A DNA stretch of 62,000 nt from Neocallimastix lanati (nom. inval.). Taxonomy: Eukaryota > Neocallimastigomycota > Neocallimastigomycetes > Neocallimastigales > Neocallimastigaceae. The stretch is from NCBI GenBank assembly GCA_016946835.1, contig JACVTC010000029.1, positions 1,210,001-1,272,000 of the forward strand. Direction: 5' to 3'. The notes beneath the pieces were generated by a model. The model ran no database searches. It had not been told where the DNA came from and saw nothing but the letters and a program-made list of their open reading frames with translations. Positions within the stretch are counted from its first letter, which is position 1. Every line of letters starts with the position of its first letter. Shown here piece after piece: positions 36,853 to 49,000 of this stretch. Both the position numbers and the translations under genes were made by a program.

Positions 36853-36989
36853 ATTACTATTTTAATATAAAATTTATTATAAATTTTAATTTTTAATATT
36901 TATTTTTTATCTAATCTAAACTATAATTTAAATATATCAAAAAAATATATATATATATATTTATAAAAAAAAAAAAAAAAAAAAAAAAG

Positions 36990-37273
36990 CTCATAATTTA
37001 AATATAAAAAAAATAACATAAATATAAAAAAAATAACATAAATATAAAAAAAATAACATAAATATAAAAAAAATAACATAAATATAAAAAAAAATAACAT
37101 AAATATAAAAAAAATAACATAAATATAAAAAAAATAACATAAATATAAAAAAAATAACATAAATATAAAAAAAATAACATAAATATAAAAAAAATAACAT
37201 AAATATAAAAAAAATAACATAAATATAAAAAAAATAACATAAATATAAAAAAAATAACATAAATATAAAAAAA
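36990..37273. repeat. 20-bp minisatellite, about 13 units, 3' of copy C
   Basis: Unit AATATAAAAAAAATAACATA, strictly periodic at 20 bp (one 21-bp unit near 37090). The same place after copy D (about 52045-52068) has a single unit, and after copy B about five. It follows an A run at 36965-36988. Confidence 0.95.
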
Positions 37274-37899
37274 ATCAATATTTTAAAAAAAATAAATTAG
37301 AAATATAATAATTAATATAAAATAATAAATAAAAATAATAAATAAAAATAATAAATATAAATAAAAAATATAAATAAAAAATATAAATAAAAAAAAAAAA
37401 ATAATAATAAAAATTAATATTTAATTTGAAAATACTACTAATAAATAATAATATAATAATAAATAATAGATAATTAAGTAATAAATCCTATTAAAAATTT
37501 TTATTATATTTATATTAATATTTCTAATTATAGTAATTATATTTTTATTATATTCAATCTGTACTTTCTTATATTTATATTTTAAATATTTATTTTATTT
37601 TATTTTATTTTATTTTATTCAATCTGTTCTTTATATTCATATTTTAAATATTTAATTTTCCCCAATGACGTGGACTGTTTTTTTATGATTAATTATAATT
37701 TGTTTTTTTTATTTTTACTCAATCTTTAATATACTTTTTTTTTAATTTTAAATTATAAAATTTATTTTTTTAAAAAATGTTAATTTATAAAAATATTTTA
37801 ATCTATTTAATAAAGCACATGAAGTGTATTCTCTTCCTAGTCTAAAAAAAAATTTAATTTATTTTATTTTATTCAATATGTACATCATATTTCAACTAT

Positions 37900-37954
<55 letters not shown>

Positions 37955-38769
37955 TTTTTTAATTATTTATTTTATTTTAATTTTATTTTATTTTTTTTTA
38001 TTTTATCTTAATATTATTTAGTAGTTAGTGATAATCTGTATTAAATATTAAATGTTAATCAATATATATAATTCAATAAATAAAAAATGGTATAATATGA
38101 AAAAGAGTTACAGTTTTTTTTTTTTTTTTTTTTTTTTTTCTATAGTGATATTATAAAAAAAAAAAAGTTAATATTATATTGTTAGATTTTCAAACTAAAA
38201 TTCTTTTCATCAAAATTATAAAAAAAATATTTTTTGTACGAAATGCAGGAAAATTATAGTTACATGTTATAAAATATTATATTTGCATATTATAAAATAT
38301 TTTATTTGATATTAATTAAATCAAATATTAAATTACATTAATTTAATTTAATCTTTTTAAAATAAAAAAAAGAGACCTTTCCAATTAAAAAAAAAAAAAA
38401 AAAAAATACTTTAATTCTATTATAGTAATAATTAAAAATAATATTTTAAATAAAAAAAAATGGAAAAAAGGACTTTTAGTATGAATTTTTTAAATAAAAA
38501 AAAAAAAGGTTTTATAAATTTATAATATATGGATTTGTAAATATAACAAGAGGAAGTAATATTTATGAAAATCTGTAAAAATAAGTGTTTTAATAAATAA
38601 AAAATAAATAAAAGAAAATTTTTTCATATTAGTGTTAATTAAATTTGTTATTATAATAAATAATAAATTTTATAATAAATTTTATATTGATTAAGCTCTC
38701 CATTAAAATTTTTTTTTTTTGTATATTATTGAGCATTAATAAGTTGGACTTATCTAAAATTTATATATA

Positions 38770-38819
<50 letters not shown>

Positions 38820-38886
38820 AAATTTTTTACTTTTTTATTCTTAAAAAAAAAAAAATAAAATAAAATAAAATTTTTTACTTTTCTAT

Positions 38887-38921
<35 letters not shown>

Positions 38922-40494
38922 ATAGAAAAAAAATTTTTTTATTTTTTTTTTTTTATTTATTTAATCATTGTTAATGTATTAAATTCTATAAAAGAAAAAA
39001 AAAATTTTTTTTTAATAATATTTTTATGAATATATAATATACAAATTATATTAATTATATGTAAAATAAAACTATTTGAACTTAAATATCTCAATCTTGT
39101 TACTCCAAAAGAAAAATGAGTTTGTTGCTTTTGTATGTTAAATATTAATATTATAAATTATTATTATTATTATTATTAGTAATTTTATTTTCTAATAATA
39201 ACTCTTTAACTCCATTTTACAATAATCAAACATTTTTTTTTCTTAAATAATCATTATTATTTTTATTTATTAAATAATTATTTTTTATATATATATATAT
39301 ATTTGTATAGTTATAATTTATTATTATTTGTTTCTGGGATATAAAATATATTAATAATACTAATAAGCATGTTTATGGGTTAAATTATTAATAAAACTAA
39401 ATTAATATTAATAGAACCGTTTTTTAAATTATTATTTACTAACTACATATATCATTACTATATTATTATTAACTAATAATATTTCATTAAATAATTAATC
39501 TAACTTTCACTAAATTATGGTATTTATGGTGGTACCGTAATCATAATTATTGTTATTATTATTGTTATTATTGTTATTACTATAATCCATTTCTTTAACA
39601 TTATTAACAGTTTAATTATTATTGATATTATTATTATTGTTATTATTGTTATTATTGTTATTATTAAGATTATTATTAAAGATCTAAATTTAATAAAGCT
39701 AACAATTATTATTATATATATAATTTATTTTTAAATTTTATTTATTTATTATAGTTAAGAGGAAAAAAAATGTTTTATTAATTAAAGTTTATTTATTAAT
39801 ATTTATTATTTATGATATAAAATGAAATATTCAAACCTTAATTAATATAAAATTAGTTTTTATTATTCAAACATAAATTAATGTCATAAATCAAATTTAA
39901 ATCTAATGATTTTACAACAATTTAATATGTGGCTTGATTTCTATATACTTTATAGTATAAATCAATGTTTTAATTATATTCTTATTATTTTATATTTATA
40001 TTTATATAGTTATTAAATATTTCCTTAAATAATAATTATTAATAGTTTATTCTAATCACAAGAACAATTAATTAAATAGTTAATTATAACTAAATAACAT
40101 AAAAATAAAGCATTTCTCTGAATTAAGAGAAGTGTCATCGAGTCGCTGTTATGTTAAGTCTAGTTAAAATTAAAAGTTACATTATATTAAGTTAGTTTGT
40201 AATTAAAGGTATAAGAAAGTTGTTAAATAACCATTTTAAATATATGTAGTTTTTATATAAAATTAAATAAATAAATAAATAATAAATTAATAAATTTAAT
40301 AAATAAATCGCAACAAAAGTACATCGAACTTTTGAGTTGTATATCATTTAGAAATAGGCAATATTACAAAGATAAAAAATGTTTGACAAAATAAAACACA
40401 TTTATACTAATTGTTGCTTGATAATAATACAATGAAATTATTTTAACAACGTATTAAATAATGTATTTCAAATACTAATTAACTGTAATAATTA

Positions 40495-40603
40495 AATGAA
40501 ATTTATCTGAAATGAAATTTTTCGAAATGCACTTTCTCCTAATTTACATGATTTTATAATGCGTTAGGCATTTCGAAAATTCTCATTTCAGAAAAGTTTC
40601 ATT
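40495..40603. mobile_element. MITE-like 109-bp inverted-repeat element
   Basis: Arms of 36 bp at 40495-40530 and 40568-40603 (core CTGAAATGA...TTTTCGAAATGC) are near-perfect reverse complements around a 37-bp loop. The core CATTTCGAAAATT recurs in the terminal repeats of the Mutator-like element at 41779-45409, and a related single arm lies at 10122-10175. Confidence 0.55.
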
Positions 40604-41725
40604 TTGCAAATTTTTTTTAAAAAGTTAATAAATTAATAAATTAATAATAAACAAATAAATAATATATGTAATTTCAATAAATAACTAAATAAATAAAAAA
40701 TAAATAAATAAAACTATAATAAATAAATAAATAAATAAATTTATATAATTTTTATATATATTTTTTAAAAAAAATTTAATTTTAAATATATAATATTAAA
40801 TATACATTAACACTAAAAAATAAAATATTTTATCATATGTTTTAAACGTTTTATAATTTTTCAAAATATAGATATAATTAAATAATAATTATATATATTT
40901 TATATAAAAAATAAGTATTAATAATTTAAAAGATGTGATGGATATTAATTTAAAATATAATAATTAACAATAATTGATCATTTTTACGCCTTTTAAATTC
41001 TTGCGTAGTATTTTATAAAATTTTTAACTTTAATAAAAATATTTTAATAGTTAATAACTATTAAAATATTTATTAATAACTATTAATAAATATTTTCAAT
41101 AAAAGAAATATTTATATATAATCCATTAATAAAAAAATAATAAAAAAAGTATTTATTTTTTTGAAAAACAAGATATATAAATAAAATTATTAAATAATTA
41201 ATAAATAAAAAGAAAAAAAATAAATGATTTTGATAAAATTTTTTATATTGATTAATTATTTTAAAAGTTTTAATTTTCAATTAAAAAATTGATTTAATTT
41301 AAATAAAAATATAAAAATATTTTATTTTATTGTAAATTTAATGTTAAATATTAGTATTTTTATAAAATAAAAAATAAATTTTTATATTTTTAATAATATT
41401 AATAAAATTAATTGATATTAATAATAGAATATATATTGATATTTATAATAGAATTTTATTATTTATTTTGATACATAGTTCTATGTAAAATATTTATATT
41501 TTTATGTATAGTCATCTATTTCTTAATTTATTTATTAATTGTAAATGAAATAGATTATAATTAATATAAATATAATAATTATAAATATTTAAATAATAAT
41601 TAAATAATAATTAAATAAATGTAAATTAAATAATAATTAAATAAAGGAATACTTTAATAATTATTAAATAAATTTATTAAATTAAATTTAAATTAAATTG
41701 AAGGTAAAGTTTAAAAAACTTTATC

Positions 41726-41756
<31 letters not shown>

Positions 41757-41769
41757 TTCAATTATTGAC

Positions 41770-41778
41770 ATTTTCAAA
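41770..41778. repeat. 9-bp target-site duplication, left
   Basis: ATTTTCAAA directly before the left terminal repeat; the same 9 bp follow the right terminal repeat (45410-45418). Homologous unoccupied sites at about 10531-10540 and 61943-61951 carry it once. Confidence 0.95.
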
Positions 41779-41830
41779 GGGGAGTGTGCATTTCGAGAAT
41801 TTTTATTACAAAAATTTGTATTTTGTTGTA
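41779..41830 (+). repeat. Left terminal inverted repeat of the MULE
   Basis: Aligns with the reverse complement of 45358-45409 over 52 bp with only a few mismatches, mostly in the first 20 bp; the inner part TTTGTATTTTGTTGTA is identical. Confidence 0.95.
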
Positions 41831-42639
41831 TGGCTTAAATATTTTTAATTTTAAGCCACTTAATTTTATTGAAATTTTAATGAATAAAAATTAATTAATT
41901 AAATAAATAAAATTACAATTCTCAAAAATTTTCAAACACGTAATTTTATGTGGGGCGTATATCTAATTGTATCATAGTTTTGTGGCTTTTTTCTACAATT
42001 TTTTAAAAGTCATATATTCACAATATGGCGTGAATAATAAATGTGGTGATATTTTATGACGAAATTTTATAAGCCACTAAGAATTTGGCGAAATACAACA
42101 CTTCAATAAATAATAATTAGGTTAGGTATTTCTATTTAACATTAAAAAAAAAAGTTTTCTTATTTATTATTTTTATTTTAACATTGAAAAATAAAATAAA
42201 AATAAATAAACATTTAATTTTTTAATGCTTAAAAAATAAAATAAAAATAAATAAACATTTTATTTTTTAATGTTTAAAAAATAAAAAAAAAATTAAGAAA
42301 TAAGAAAACTTTTTTTTTAAACATTGAAAAATAAAATAAAAATAATAAGAAAACTTTTTTTTTAAACATTAAAAAATAAAATAAAAATAAATAAAAATTT
42401 ATTTTTTAAGCATTAAAAAATAAAAAAAAAATAAAATAAAAAATAAAAAATAAAAATAAAAATAAATAAATAAAGTAGTAAATAAAGAAATAATAAATAA
42501 TTAATAATTAAATAATTACTTAAATAATTATGTAATTAATTAAAAAAAGGTTTATTATTTTAAATATTAAAAAAAAAAAGTTTCAAAACATTTAAAAGTA
42601 TATTTATTAAAATATTTTATTGAAAAATTTTAATTATCA

Positions 42640-44081
42640 ATGGAAGACAATATAGAAATTGAAATAAGTGAAACAAATCAAGGAAATGAACAAATTATTA
42701 TTAATAAAAAACACAAATTTAATTTTTCATTTCAAAGGAAAGATAAATCAAAAATTTATAGATGCACTGAATATAAGACTTTAAATAAATGTAAATCTTT
42801 AATAATTATTTTAAATGATAAAAAGGAGGTTTTAAAATATGAAAGTTTACATAACCATCTCTAAAAAGAAATTGATGTGTCTATATCAGTAGCAAAGCAT
42901 AAAATTAAGGAAGAATTTAAGAAAAATTCAATTCCTATGGATATAAAACCTAAACATATATTTAATGCCGTTTCTCAAGAAATGGGACTTATATGTCCCG
43001 AATATAGTACAATTAGATCCCAAATAATAAGAAATATAAATAAACAATTTCCTACAAACATAAAAAGTTTTGATGATATTCCCATTGAATCAGAATATTA
43101 TAAAACGAAAAGAAATGAAAATTTTATGATATTTAAAAATACTGATCTAATAATCTTTCAATCACCATTCCAAGCATATTTATTTTCGAATTATCATAAA
43201 AATATATTTGCTGACTGTACATTTTATGCAGCATCGAAATTTAGTTATCAGTTATTTATAACAAGAACTTATGTTATGGAATTTAATATGTTTTACACTA
43301 CTTCCATTTCTATATTAAAAAATAAAAAACAATCTACATATGAAACATTATTTAAAGAAATAAAAAAAAATGTAAATAAATTTAGGAGTAATACATTAAT
43401 TACTACAATTAATTTTCATTGTGATTTTGAACAAGGTATATCTAATGCCGCAAAAAAAGTTTTTCCCAATATAAATATTAAATATTGTGTTTGGTATTAC
43501 AAAAGATCATTAGAAAAACAAAAAAAATATATTATGTTATCATGAAGTGAAGAATAATAATGATGTATATATTTATTATAAAGCTATTTCGAACTTACCG
43601 TTTATAAACCCTAACTATATATTTGATATTTATATTATAATAAAAAGAATTTGTCAAAAAAAAAAAGTATAATAATTTTCTGCAATTTTTAGAATATTTT
43701 AATAAAATTTATTTACTTAAGTATAATGTTAATAATTGGAATTATTATGAAAATATAGAGCATTTAACAAACAATGCATCAGAATCTTATAATAGCTACT
43801 TAAATAATATATTTCCAAATAAACCTTTATTTTATAAATTAATATATATATTAAAAAAAGAAGAAAACTTATCTTATAATGATTATCAAAGGAGAACTAA
43901 AGGAAATTGGAAAAAAAAGCAAAAAATATTTAGTGCAACTGATGAAATTAAAATTTTAATTGAAAATTACAAAAGTAAGTAAATAAATTTATTTTATAAT
44001 GGATGCAACAGAAATGAATTAATTAAATTATGGAAAGAATGTTTAATTGATTTAATCGATATAAATATTAATTTAAAATAA
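42640..44081 (+). pseudogene. MULE transposase with FLYWCH zinc finger, inactivated
   Basis: ATG 42640. Residues about 25-74 are a FLYWCH-type zinc finger (HKFNFSFQRKDKSKIYRC ... CKSLIII ... LHNHL with Cys/Cys/His/His). An in-frame TAA at 42862-42864 interrupts, then the frame continues as KEIDVSISVAKHKIKEE. The DDE part has IFADCTFYAASK (first Asp, about 43205) and FHCDFEQGISNAAKKVFPN (second Asp, about 43425). KYCVWYYKRSLEK stands where the family has C-x2-H, so the Trp-Tyr pair is odd. TGA 43543-43545 closes the frame; EVKNNNDVYIYYKAISNLPF and LTNNASESYNSYL (the usual TNN..E catalytic block) follow in other frames. A TAA at 43980-43982 precedes LIKLWKECLIDL, ending at 44081. At least two nonsense codons and two shifts, so no active enzyme is made from this copy. 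Confidence 0.88.
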
Positions 44082-44316
44082 ATAATCTTAATTTAAAAAA
44101 ATGCTAGAAAAATAAAAATTTATTTATTTTAAATTTATATTTATAATCGTTTAAATAATAATTAAATAATCTTAATTTAAAAAAATGCTAGAAAATACAA
44201 ATTTATTTACCTATTGTGTTTATTTAATAATCTAATAATCTTAATAGAAATTATCTTTTAGTTATTTTTATTAAGTAATTTATAACTAAAACCAATTTAT
44301 TTGATACTAGTTAAAA

Positions 44317-44450
44317 TTTTATTAATATTAATATCAATATTATATAATTATAAATTTTATTAATATCTATATCAATATTATATAATTATAAATTTTATTA
44401 ATATCAATATCAATATTATATTATTATAAATTTTATTAATATCAATATAC
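44317..44450. repeat. 38-bp tandem repeat, about 3.5 units
   Basis: Units at 44317-44354, 44355-44392, 44393-44430 and a partial one (TTTTATTAATATCAATAT...), within the MULE 3' non-coding part. Confidence 0.85.
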
Positions 44451-44940
44451 TTTTCAAAATTAATTATGTTATTAAAAATATTAAATTCAATAAAAGATTT
44501 TTATTGTTTTATTAAAATTATAATTGTTATTATTATATTTTAATAATAATTGATTCATATTGATCAAACATTATAAAAATTACTATGCAAATAATTAATT
44601 ATTTTAATAGGATCAATTATTCAACTCTTATTGTTTTAATTTTTAATTCTTATATCATTTAAATTAATATATATATATATATCGTTTATGAAAATATGAA
44701 TTATAAATAATTAAAATTATTTACTTTTCATTTAAATTTTTTTATTTACTATAATAAAATATAATAATTAAAAGACAAACGTTATTATAACTAAATTTTT
44801 TTTTTTTTATAAAAATAAATGAAAAAAAAATTAAAATATATAAGATTCCTATATATATAAAATAATTATTTTATTTTATTTTATATTATTCAATCTGTAC
44901 TTTATTATTTAATATTCTACTTTTTATTTTATTATATTTT

Positions 44941-45030
44941 ATTTTATTTTATTTTATTTTATTTTATTTTATTTTATTTTATTTTATTTTATTTTATTTT
45001 ATTTTATTTTATTTTATTTTATTTTATTTT
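44941..45030. repeat. (ATTTT)18 microsatellite
   Basis: Eighteen uninterrupted ATTTT units inside the MULE, followed by ATTCAATCTG. Confidence 0.95.
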
Positions 45031-45357
45031 ATTCAATCTGCACTTATATTTATGTTTCTACTATTTATTTTATTTTATTCAATCTGTATTTTCTGTTGAT
45101 AATATAAACAAGGTATTAATGTATTAATAATAATTAATAATATTTAAAATAAAATAAAAAAAATATAATAATTATTTTATATATGTAGTAATTATATATA
45201 TTTTTATTTAATTTTCTAAAAAAAAATTTTTTGGTCGGTCATAATAAACGTTTGTCTTAATTATTTTTATTATTATTTAAAAATTTATTTATTCATTTAT
45301 AATTTATTTATTTATTTATTTATTACATTATAATACGCCATGTTTTCCGAAATGCAC

Positions 45358-45409
45358 TACAACAAAATACAAATTTATGTAATAAAAATTTTCGAAATGA
45401 CACACCCCC
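45358..45409 (-). repeat. Right terminal inverted repeat of the MULE
   Basis: Reverse complement of the left repeat; followed by ATTTTCAAA at 45410-45418. Confidence 0.95.
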
Positions 45410-45449
45410 ATTTTCAAATTATACAAAGAAAAGGAGGCTAAGCAAAATA

Positions 45450-45486
<37 letters not shown>

Positions 45487-45517
45487 TTTTATTTTAATTT
45501 TAAATTTATTATTAATT

Positions 45518-45735
45518 AATTATTATTTATTATTTATTAATTATCATTTATTATTTTTGATTTATTATTTAATTATTTATTATTTATGATTTATTATTTT
45601 ATTATTTATTATTTATGATTTATTATTTAATTATTAATTTATTTATTATTTATTATTTATTTATTATTTATTTTTTATTTATTTATTATTTATTTTTTAT
45701 TTATTTATTATTTATTTATTGTTTATTTATTATTT
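45518..45735 (+). repeat. Short degenerate ATTATTT array upstream of copy D
   Basis: The same heptamer in the same position relative to the gene as at copies B and C, but only about 0.2 kb and heavily mixed with ATTTATG and ATTTATTT variants. Confidence 0.75.
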
Positions 45736-45844
45736 TTTATTTTATTTATTTTTTTTAATTTTTTATATGTGGAAAATTGTAAAATATACAAATAAATTTT
45801 TAACTGAACCGAATAAAGAAGAAAAAATTTTTTTAATATTTTTT

Positions 45845-45960
45845 ATTAAATCAATTTAAAAATTTTTGTTCATATAAATAATAATTTTTTTCCTCATAAA
45901 ATCAAAATTATTTTTAATCTTTATAAAAATTTTATAGTTATATTAAAATTATATATATAT
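45845..45960 (+). promoter_or_regulatory. Conserved upstream block of copy D (candidate core promoter)
   Basis: Third copy of the block at 11221-11340; it ends 115 bp before ATG 46075. Confidence 0.4.
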
Positions 45961-46074
45961 TTACTTTAATTTTTTTTTTTTAAAAAAATATAGAAAAGAA
46001 AAAAAATTATAAAATAATTAATAATATATAATTAACTATAATTTATTTTTATTTTGTGAATATTGATATATTGT

Positions 46075-49000
46075 ATGTATTCCTTTTTTAAAAATAAATA
46101 TTATAAAATAAAAAATATTATTGGTAGAAATAATCTATTAGAGTTAAAAAAATACATTAAAAATAATCAAATTAATTTAAGGCAATGGAATAAAACTTCT
46201 GAAGATATTTTAATATTGGCAATTTTAAAAGGGGCTTCTATCAATATCATAGATTTTATATTGAAAGAATGTCAATATGAATCTTTAAATTATAATATAG
46301 TGAATGAAGATTTACTTCATGAACATAATTATAATATGAATGAATTTATTCCTCTCTGTATTTCTATTAATCAAAAAAACTTTAAACTATCAGATTATTT
46401 AATAAAAAATAATGCTGATATAAATTATAACAATGGAATAATTATAAAGAGATTATTCCGTTTTGGATTATTGACCAATTCAAAATTGAATTATATGATG
46501 AAGAATGGTTTAGAAGTGAAATGGCTTTTAGATATCATCTTATCCAATGAAAAGGTCAATGTTAAACTATTAAAATACTTACTTATTTATACAGGAATAA
46601 ATAATGACAATATTATTCAATTACTAAGTTATTATAAAAATAAAAAACCATTACCCATTAAATATATACAAAATATATTAGAAAGAAATAAAAATAAATT
46701 AAAAATTGCAAAAAAAATATTAATTGAATGCATCAAAAATAAAAAATATAAATATATTCAATATTTATTTAATTATGAAAAAAAAAATAAAGAAACTTTA
46801 TTCCAACATATCTATACAAATATTGATATTGTGGTATCATTATTTGATAGTTATGATGAGCCAAATAAAAATATTTTAAATTTATTGATTAATCAAGGTT
46901 TAGATATTAATAAAAAAGATAAAAATGGTCATTCTTTATTTTTTTATGCCATTGCTCATAAAGATTTAAATTTTATAAAAGTTTTATTAGAAACCGCTTC
47001 TGTCATTATTGACCCAACAATTATTCATTATATTCATGATAATTTCAATATATTAAAATCATTTGTAATGGAATTTAATTTGATTAAAAAATTTATGGAA
47101 AAAGGTTTAAATATAAATCAGGAAGATGAGGAAAGAAATACATTATTAATATATGCCCTTGAAACCAGAAATTATGGAACAATTCAATATTTATTGAAGC
47201 ACCATGCAAATATTGAGGCTATTAATAATCATATAGAAAAAATCAGTTTGTTAAAATTTAATAATATTAATTTTAATAAAAAGAATCAAAAAATATTAGA
47301 TTTATTAAAAAAATATAATTTAGATATCAATCGTAAAGACAATGATAACAATACCCCATTAATTTATGCTATTAATGCTAATAATAAAGATATGGTATCT
47401 TATTTTTTAAATCATCAAGCTAATATTCAAGCTGTAAATGAAAAAATTAATATAATTGATTCCTTAATTATTAATAAAAGAATTAAAAATTATTATTTTT
47501 CCTCTTCAATTGAAAAAACAAAATATAATATTTTGGAGATGTTATTAAATTATGGATTAGATGTTAATTCTACAGATATAGAGGGAAAATTACTCATAGA
47601 TTATGCCATTGAAAAAAATAATAAAAAGGTTTTAAAGCTTTTATTAAATTATAATTCTAATATTAATTATCTTAATAATGATATTTCATTAATAAAAAAT
47701 TTATTCGTTAAAAATGAAAGAAATGATTTTCTGGAATCTAATTGTGAAGAAAAACTTGAATTAGTAAATATTTTAATAGAATATGGATTGGATATTGAAA
47801 GAAGTGATAATGATCATAAATGTCCATTAATCTATGCTTTTGAAGATGAAAATGATATTGCATTTCAATATTTATTAGAAAAAGAATTAGATATTAGAAC
47901 ATTCATTTCTACATTATACAATCGTCTAAGTGAACTTTCATTACTACTAAATTCTAATAACAATAACAATATCCTTGACCTATTAATTAAAAATGGATTT
48001 GATACTAATCGTAAAGATCAATATGGAAAAAATTTATTAAACTATCAATTCGAAAATATGCCAATAGATGAAATATTCACAATTCATTTATTAGAAATTG
48101 GAACGGACTTTAATTTAAGAATGGAACAAAATAAAAAATCATTTTTAGTATATTTAAATAGTCTTTATTTTTATCATTCATATTTCTCTGATCTTATCGC
48201 AAATGCCCAAGAGAATATTATTGATTATTTTAATAATAATATTTCTATATTTAAATCAATATTTAAGTATGAATATACTTTTAAAATAGTTAATGTCTTA
48301 ATAATTTTAATACAAAATGGATTAAATATTGATGCTAGGGATAAAGAAGGAAACACCTTATTAGTATATGCTATACAGGAAAAAAATGAAGATATTGTTT
48401 ATTATTTATTGAAATATCATAGTTCACTTGAACTACTCAATACCAAAATAGAAATATTGAAGCCATTAATTAAAATAAAAAATACCTTCTTATTTAATGA
48501 AATAAATCTAATTAAAAATATTCAAATTTTAAAAATGTTAATTCAACAAGGCATCGATATTAATTCAAAGGATAAAGAAGGAAAGACACTATTAGTGTAT
48601 GCGATTGAAGAGGAGGATAAATTTATAGTGAATTATTTATTAGAAAATCATGCATCTATTCAATCCGTCAATGAAAACATTAAATGCTTTAGAGAATTAA
48701 ACAAATATAAAAAAGGAAATGAAAAGAAATCTTTAGAAAGATCTGAATTTAGAAAGAAAAATATATTTAATATAATAAAATTATTATTGCAACATGGCTT
48801 AGATATTGATGCTACAGATGAAGAAGGAAAAACATTATTATTGTATGCCATTGAGGATGAAAATGAACTTATTGTGAATTATTTGTTAGAAAATCATGCA
48901 TCAATTCATTCCGTCAATGAAAATATTAAATGTTTAAAAGAATTAACCAAAAATAAAAAAGAATATAAAGATGAATTATTAGTAGATTTTGAATTTAGAA

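Larger units (their letters stand above)
37274..41778. other. Spacer between copies C and D (duplicated unit)
   Basis: 37490-38949 matches 58552-60750 and 40609-41778 matches 60755-61951, with the same order and orientation. The stretch 38950-40608 is present only here (an insertion here or a deletion in the other copy). It holds CCCCAATGACGTGGACTG (37669), a TTTA array (37897-37966), a 45-nt A run (38773-38817), GTTATTATT microsatellites (39541-39665), and the inverted repeat at 40495-40603. No gene is seen on either strand. Confidence 0.6.
41779..45409 (+). mobile_element. Complete Mutator-like (MULE) DNA transposon, 3631 bp
   Basis: Bounded by 52-bp terminal inverted repeats (41779-41830 and 45358-45409; ends GGGGAGTGTG and GGGGGTGTGT) and a 9-bp target duplication, the length typical of MULEs. 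Inside are a GGCTTAAA/TTTAAGCC hairpin (41832-41860), A+T-rich roughly 60-bp repeats (about 42150-42430), one FLYWCH-MULE transposase gene (broken), a 38-bp tandem repeat and an ATTTT array. Empty paralogous sites prove that the segment is an insertion. Confidence 0.95.
45410..46074 (+). other. 5' flank of copy D
   Basis: Continues the sequence interrupted by the MULE: AAAGAAAAGGAGGCTAAGC (about 45426), a T run of about 34 nt (45451-45484), a short degenerate heptamer array (45518-45735), GTGGAAAATTGTAAA and AACTGAACCGAATAAAGAAG blocks, the conserved upstream block (45845-45960), and an A-rich leader to ATG 46075. Confidence 0.6.

Noticed and set aside
36921-37278. Minus-strand open frames made of LFFLYLCYFFYI repeats
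   Set aside because: Translation of the 20-bp minisatellite; no start context, no homology, and the unit number changes between paralogous copies.
42877-43545. Separate gene starting at GTG 42877
   Set aside because: Continuation of the MULE transposase frame after an in-frame stop, not an independent start.
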